Source of the DNA: Himantopus leucocephalus
Lineage: Eukaryota > Chordata > Aves > Charadriiformes > Recurvirostridae
Length of the DNA stretch: 64,000 nucleotides
Assembly (NCBI GenBank): GCA_003993805.1
Contig: RSEF01000002.1
Span: 2,192,602 to 2,256,601 of the forward strand
Direction: 5' to 3'
The notes below the pieces were generated by a model. The model ran no database searches and was not told the origin of the DNA. It worked only from the letters and a program-made list of their open reading frames with translations. Below, piece by piece: positions 58,858 through 64,000 of this stretch (positions are counted from its first letter, which is position 1; each line of letters opens with the position of its first letter). A program made the position numbers and the translations under genes.

Positions 58858-60756
58858 ACAAGCGCGGAGACAGCCAGCATCAGGAGGAGGCAACACATTT
58901 GAAGACAGAGCTGCTCTCTTTCTTGTGGCCACAGTTTCCTTTCCCCCCCGCCTGCAAACAGTTTTTACATGCAATTAGGTCACATTTGAAAGTCAGCACA
59001 CAGCAGAAGTTGAGTTACTTTGTTTAAAATAAAAATACGTATTTCTATCACCTTAGGATTTCTTCCTCTTCTGGCACAGGGACCCTCTGATCCTCCCACC
59101 TCCTTTTATCAGCATCTTCAAAAGAAGAAGGGAGTTATAATTGCTTTCTCCCCTCACCTTAGGAAAAAAAAAAAAGGGAACGGCTGCTGTTCTTCTCCAT
59201 CGGCATCTTGAGAAGAGAGACGCTTTGAGCAATCATTTATTTACAGAACAAAAATAACATCTAGATTTCAAAGGGCAGAGCAAGTTCAGAAGAATAAGGC
59301 GCTTCTCCTCCCTCCCCCGCCGTCAGCTTTTGCTTGTTACCACCTCCTGTCTGTACAACCGACTGTGCTGCCTTTCCTCATCACCGGGGCACACACAGGC
59401 TTCTCTTTCCCTTTCGAACACAGCCACAAGCGCTGCAGCACTGTAACTATCTCAGACCTGCTGCTGCTGACACATCCCTGCCGCGAGCCAGCACCCGAGC
59501 AAGCTCCAAGGCTAAAAGGCCAAGTCAAGGCAAAGCGTGGGACGTATCTTTAAAGCAGAGGAATCACACTGAAGAATTTGCAGTTCTCCCAGATCCATTT
59601 CACCCTCAACTGCCTTCTTGATAAAGAATCAGCCTCAGGGATTAGGAAAGATTTCACTTTTTACACATTGGAAAGCAGTAAAGAAGCCAGCCCTTTACCC
59701 ATCGTGTTTTGCTTTTGCTAGGTATCGTGCCTGTGGAGAAACAAGGAGCAGAAAAATGGGAAGAAACCAGCATTTCCACAAGCCTGATTTTTTCCAGCTT
59801 TTTGATTTTCACCCAATTCTTTGGTTCTTGATTAGGCAGGGTCCCCTGTGAGTCCTGCCATTCAAAGCGTCGCTCTCCCAAAGCGCATTCATCGACACCT
59901 GAACCCATCACATTCAGACTGGGGTGGAGGGGGGAGAAACGCTGCATTTTCTGTCGCATAAAGTCATTAATTTCTACAAAGCCTGATGAAGCAGTGTTTC
60001 CAGAGCCGTTATCAAAGGTGGTTGAAATTGGCCAAAGGAAGTCCACAAGCTCTTAGCAGGGACTGGCTGGTAGGACTAACGAATTGGCCTAGTTCCATTA
60101 AGAGACGAGGCTGAAAAATCTAACAGCAATCTGCAAGATCTCTATTACTTACTGCCGGGCAGCTGGAAAAGGACCTACGGGACTGTGGTACATCTTACTT
60201 GACATAATTCAACATTCCAAATTGCAAGTTTTGCAGGAAAAGCCTCTATAAACGTAGTCTCTGAAAGTAAAGAGCAAGGCTGTTAATGCTACAAAGAGAT
60301 TATACACAGCCTACTGCAATCTGTTGCTTGGAGAAGCAAGTTTCTATATACATATTTATAAATACATTCATATAGCTCAACTGATGAATCAGTCACTTTT
60401 CAGTGTGTAGAGGACTGAATAAAAATCCTACCTAAATCCCCCTGAACAAAAAGAGCCCGTGTACACCGAGGCAGAGTAGGAATCAGAGAGCGCATTGTCT
60501 CCGAGAAAGCCACCCGGAGCTCATACAGATATTTCTTTCTGTAGGAGAAGAGACCACACACAATCCAGCACGCACTACAACAGCACTTGAAACCACTCTG
60601 ATTTTGAAGCTATTTGTTAAAGACAAGAACTGAGCTTATTCTTAAAATATTTTGAGCACTGCCACATGAAACACTAAAGACGCGTACAAAAATGAAACGG
60701 CGAGTCCACCTTGTTGCTGATATAATCAGCTATTTCGAAACTACAAATGAAGACAA
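58858..60756. other. Unique non-coding DNA, no gene seen
   Basis: No repeat family or exon recognised. An A-run lies near 59163-59175. The right end would hold the downstream GU-rich part of the minus-strand polyadenylation site. Confidence 0.5.
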
Positions 60757-60773
60757 CCATTACAAAAAAGCCA

Positions 60774-60779
60774 TTTATT
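60774..60779 (-). terminator. Polyadenylation signal AATAAA
   Basis: On the minus strand, AATAAATGG is followed within 30 bases by a T/GT-rich stretch (CTTTTTTGTAATGGTTGTC), the usual arrangement of signal, cleavage site and downstream element. Cleavage would fall near 60755-60765. Confidence 0.5.
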
Positions 60780-60784
60780 AGATA

Positions 60785-60800
60785 TATGTACATATATACA
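60785..60800 (-). promoter_or_regulatory. Two abutting Pumilio-type motifs
   Basis: On the minus strand, TGTATATA (60800-60793) and TGTACATA (60792-60785) both fit UGUANAUA, the Pumilio consensus, and abut exactly. They lie 5 bases upstream of the AATAAA. In an mRNA such elements recruit PUM proteins that repress or destabilise it. The A/T-rich context makes chance possible. Confidence 0.4.
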
Positions 60801-63800
60801 TACACAAGCAAAATGATTTTATACACATTTACACAGGTTCAATTATTAATAGAGTGCAAAAATGTCTAAAAAGGTACCAGCCCACCTTCTACAAACCTAA
60901 CTGGTCTTTGGGAGAAAGGGAATATAGACAAACCACAGAAAATTATCAGCTTCATAAAGTGACTAAGCACTGCAAATCTTTAAATTAATGAAGGTTATTC
61001 TTTGCCAATTTTCTTTTGCTGAGCTGCTGGGCGAGGAGAAGAGTTTCCAAAAGACTTATCTTGAAAACTGACAGAATTAAGGAGGTGCAATTCAAATTAC
61101 ATTAAACAGTTTAAACTCGAACAAAAAGGGATGGATTCCTGTTTGGGGATTTGATTCAATACAGGCATAATCCCACGTTATGAGTCAGATTTCATGTACT
61201 CAAACTGCAAGTCATTCTTTTTTATTAAATCTTAAAGCACTGAGATCAATGTAAACTATTCTATTCCTCTTGCTGTTTCACCAGAAGAAAAAGTTTAACT
61301 GTATAAATACCACACAGATATAGGAATCATTCGAAATACTAACATTAAAAGAAAGGGGAAAAAGAAAAAAGGTAAGATAAGGTCCAACTATGCATACTCT
61401 GCCTTATCCCCGAATCACAATCCAAACCTACAAAGTGTGCAGATTCTAGCGCACACGTATTAATGCACGTAGATTCCTTAATAAGGTTTACACATATTAC
61501 AGGAAAAAAAAAAAAGGTTGCAAAGGGATTAAGACTAAGAGGAAACCAGAGCTTTGCTCATTTTGTGGAAAAGGTCTAGTTGCATCCTCCATCTAATCCA
61601 CAAAAAAATTACACGAAGGCAGAACTGAACCAACTGGTTTTGTTTGATTTTACTGAAACATTTTCAAGAAAAAATAAAATATTAAACAAAAGCTCAATTT
61701 AATCTGCAACCACTCTAATTACGTTAACTACACAAGCTAGCTAAGCACCTTGTTCTACCACTCTTATCGCAGAGCTGTTGCTAACATCACCTGGCACAGG
61801 GATGTATTTGTTTTAAGATAAAGCAAACTGTCAGATGCTCGGGAAGCATCAGAAACATGACAGTTTCTTCCAATCAGCTCAAGACAAGGATGAGGAATAA
61901 AAAGCAGAGAATGGTTCACTGGCCCTATGACCCCGTTGCAAACGTGCCGTGTGCCTTAAGCTGCGGCAGCCTTGCTTTGTCCAAGCCTACGGAGACACAG
62001 TAAAGCTCTTTTGGACTCTTCAGCCTGAGGGAGGCTAAAAGGGTAGGAGCTGGCAGTTGGGTCATGTCACCAAGTAAAACTGGGACGGAACAGCAGGAAA
62101 ACATAAAGCTTGTCAGTACTAAAACATCTGTGGGGTCATCTGGGTGTCTCAAGGACAGTGGTTGAATTCGGTCTTCATTTCTCCACTTATACTCTGGCAA
62201 AAAACTGAGGTAATGACAGACAAACAATTTTAATCCACTCCCTTATAACAGAAGAGTATTCCCTTATGGGCCACAGCTCTAGCTGTTTTCTTAACTGGCT
62301 GGCTAAAATATTCCTCCATCATTCCTACTAGCCTATTCCTCACAGTTTAAAGGATCTCACTATGTTACTGTTACAGTAAATGGGCCAATATGGGATGGAG
62401 AAGAAATACCTACATTTTACTACTGGAAAAAGATCTGCCACCAAGTCTCTTGCTGTCCTAGAAACTGGTGAGGTTGTAATGGGCTGCCTATGGATACCAT
62501 TGTTGCAGTCAGCTGCTTTGCAGAAACGCTTCCAAGGTACAGCACCGCAGGTTTCTGGTCCAGGAGTCCACTGATACTCATGTTTGCATCAGGAGATTTC
62601 AAGAAAATTCACTGAGATGCAAGAAAGTAATTTTGTTAAGCGTTTCTGCAAACTCAGGAAGACAACTCTGCATCATGTTAATCTCTTTGCAACCACTAGA
62701 GGTAGAGACCATGTGAGAGGAAAATAAATCTTTGGTGAGACATTTCTGGTGGAAGAAATGGGGCAACCAGAAAACAGTTTCCTAAGAAAAAATAAAAGAA
62801 AATCTAGGACCGTATTTCCACAATAACACACCTACAGTTCTCTACATCTTCTCAGTTTGAATCCCTACAACCCTTCAAGGACAGCTGCATCAAAATGCTA
62901 TGCATTTTTTTTAAACAGACAGCCTAAATTATTCATGTATGTTCTAAAATGCCCATACGCACCTCAGTACATTACATACAAGAATACCCAGTGCAGCAGA
63001 GGTTAAGAATTTCAGCTCATAAGTACCACATTCAAAAGTGCACACTCATAAATTCAGCTTAGTGTAAGAACTCAACACCATTAACTAAAGGTGTTTTATA
63101 TAATAAAGAGAACCTGCTCTTGCTTTCCATTACTGGAAATGGCTTTCTACTCACCAGCTACGCATTTATTTTTTTTTAAAAAGGTGAAGGAGTCAGTGGC
63201 CTGTCATAAGTAGGCTTGAAAGATTTATTATCCATACGGACCAAGCAAATGTGGAATTACCGTTATACTAAGAGTGACCTTAACCAAGGAAATAAAGGTC
63301 ACTTGAGCTGAAAGATCACTTATTGTATTCACTTGGTTTATTTTATGCTGCCCCAAGCATATTTGCAATTAACCAATGAGCACATACTTAACTATAATGC
63401 GCTGTTTAGCCAGGAGATATTTATAGCCTTTATGGTTTTTAAGACAGCCACAGCCTTTTTCCTTTCCTTCAAAACCTAGACAAATTACCTTGAAGCTCAT
63501 CCTAACAATTTTTCCCACCGATATCGAACTCATCTAATTATGGCAAACAACTCCTTTACTTACATTTACCAAGAATCTTAACGCTTAACAAGTTCTACAG
63601 ACAAAAATGTTACCCACCACTTTATCTTCACTTTACTATACAATTTTAATATTTTCGGAAGCACTGGCAGGGTGAGACATTGACCTGCCAAACTGTTACA
63701 AAGCCAGTAAGACAAATGGCAAAATGCTGCCTAGATGGTATTAGTCAAGGAGTAAAAGCCTGTTTATGGTAAGGAGAACCTCCATCTGTTGATGACACCT

Positions 63801-64000
63801 AACAAGATCTACCATGCACAATTACCACATGCCATGTTAAATACAGCCACATTCCTCACTGTATGTTTGATGTGATTACAGTATCCTACTTTATTTCAGG
63901 TTGCTTTGAAATATCCTCCTTGCATTAACCATTGTCATGAATCTTTAAAAATACTCCAAGCTATTTTTGGCCAGTTTAATACAAAAACAAGTTGTAAAAA

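Larger units (their letters stand above)
60757..64000 (-). other. Probable distal 3' UTR of a minus-strand gene (gene not identified)
   Basis: This stretch is AT-rich and free of CR1, unlike most of the preceding 49 kb. It ends at its low-coordinate side in a well-formed minus-strand polyadenylation site. Further AATAAA hexamers on the minus strand (TTTATT on plus, for example near 61220, 63165 and 63217) could be alternative sites. No coding exon is visible before the window edge; the longest frame, 100 codons at 61925-62227 on minus, shows no domain. If it is a UTR, it exceeds 3.2 kb, unless an intron is included. I do not recognise the gene. Confidence 0.4.

Noticed and set aside
1..64000. 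A new defence-like or multi-gene system
   Set aside because: The DNA is vertebrate, repeat-bearing and lacks clustered coding frames. Nothing supports such a system.

Overview
The window looks like nuclear DNA from a bird. The main evidence is sixteen recognisable CR1 (chicken repeat 1) LINE fragments. Most end in the avian CR1 3' terminus: a GGTCCCTTCCAACC-type block followed by ATTCTATG-like octamers, or the reverse complement AATCATAGAATGG...TTGGAAGGGACC. A few older fragments resemble MIR (CORE-SINE). There is no operon, bacterial mobile element, CRISPR array, tRNA or rRNA that I can see. The sequence is a gapped draft scaffold: two 100-base N runs and about ten single Ns that behave as contig joins.

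Layout. 1-11.9 kb: CR1-free, AT-leaning unique DNA with small palindromes, a 17-bp minisatellite, a motif cluster near 5.05-5.1 kb, and on the minus strand a short reading frame with a membrane segment (3531-3740). 11.9-20.5 kb: CR1 fragments, a triplicated contig-join segment near 12.7-13.1 kb, an AAATAT microsatellite, and the first 100-N gap inside a CR1. 20.5-31.4 kb: mostly unique, with MIR-like remnants. 31-44 kb: further CR1 copies, including one very old amniote-type copy at 41.8-42.2 kb, and a short perfect hairpin at 34.4 kb. 44-56.3 kb: more CR1, including a young copy nested in an old one at 52.5 kb. 56.3-60.7 kb: a GC-richer stretch with the second 100-N gap, flanked by outward-facing CR1 3' ends. 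60.75-64 kb: AT-rich and CR1-free, ending at its low-coordinate side in a convincing minus-strand polyadenylation site with two tandem Pumilio-type motifs. It is probably the distal 3' UTR of a gene whose coding exons lie beyond the right edge.

I found no protein-coding exon that I can assign to a known family. The longest open frames (up to 209 codons) show no domain and overlap open frames on the other strand, so I treat them as chance. The window is best read as intergenic or intronic DNA leading into the 3' end of a minus-strand gene. I did not find evidence for a new multi-gene system. The most useful observations are the putative 3' UTR end, the orphan membrane frame, and a repeated assembly signature (a single N flanked by near-identical direct copies) that could be mistaken for real tandem duplication.
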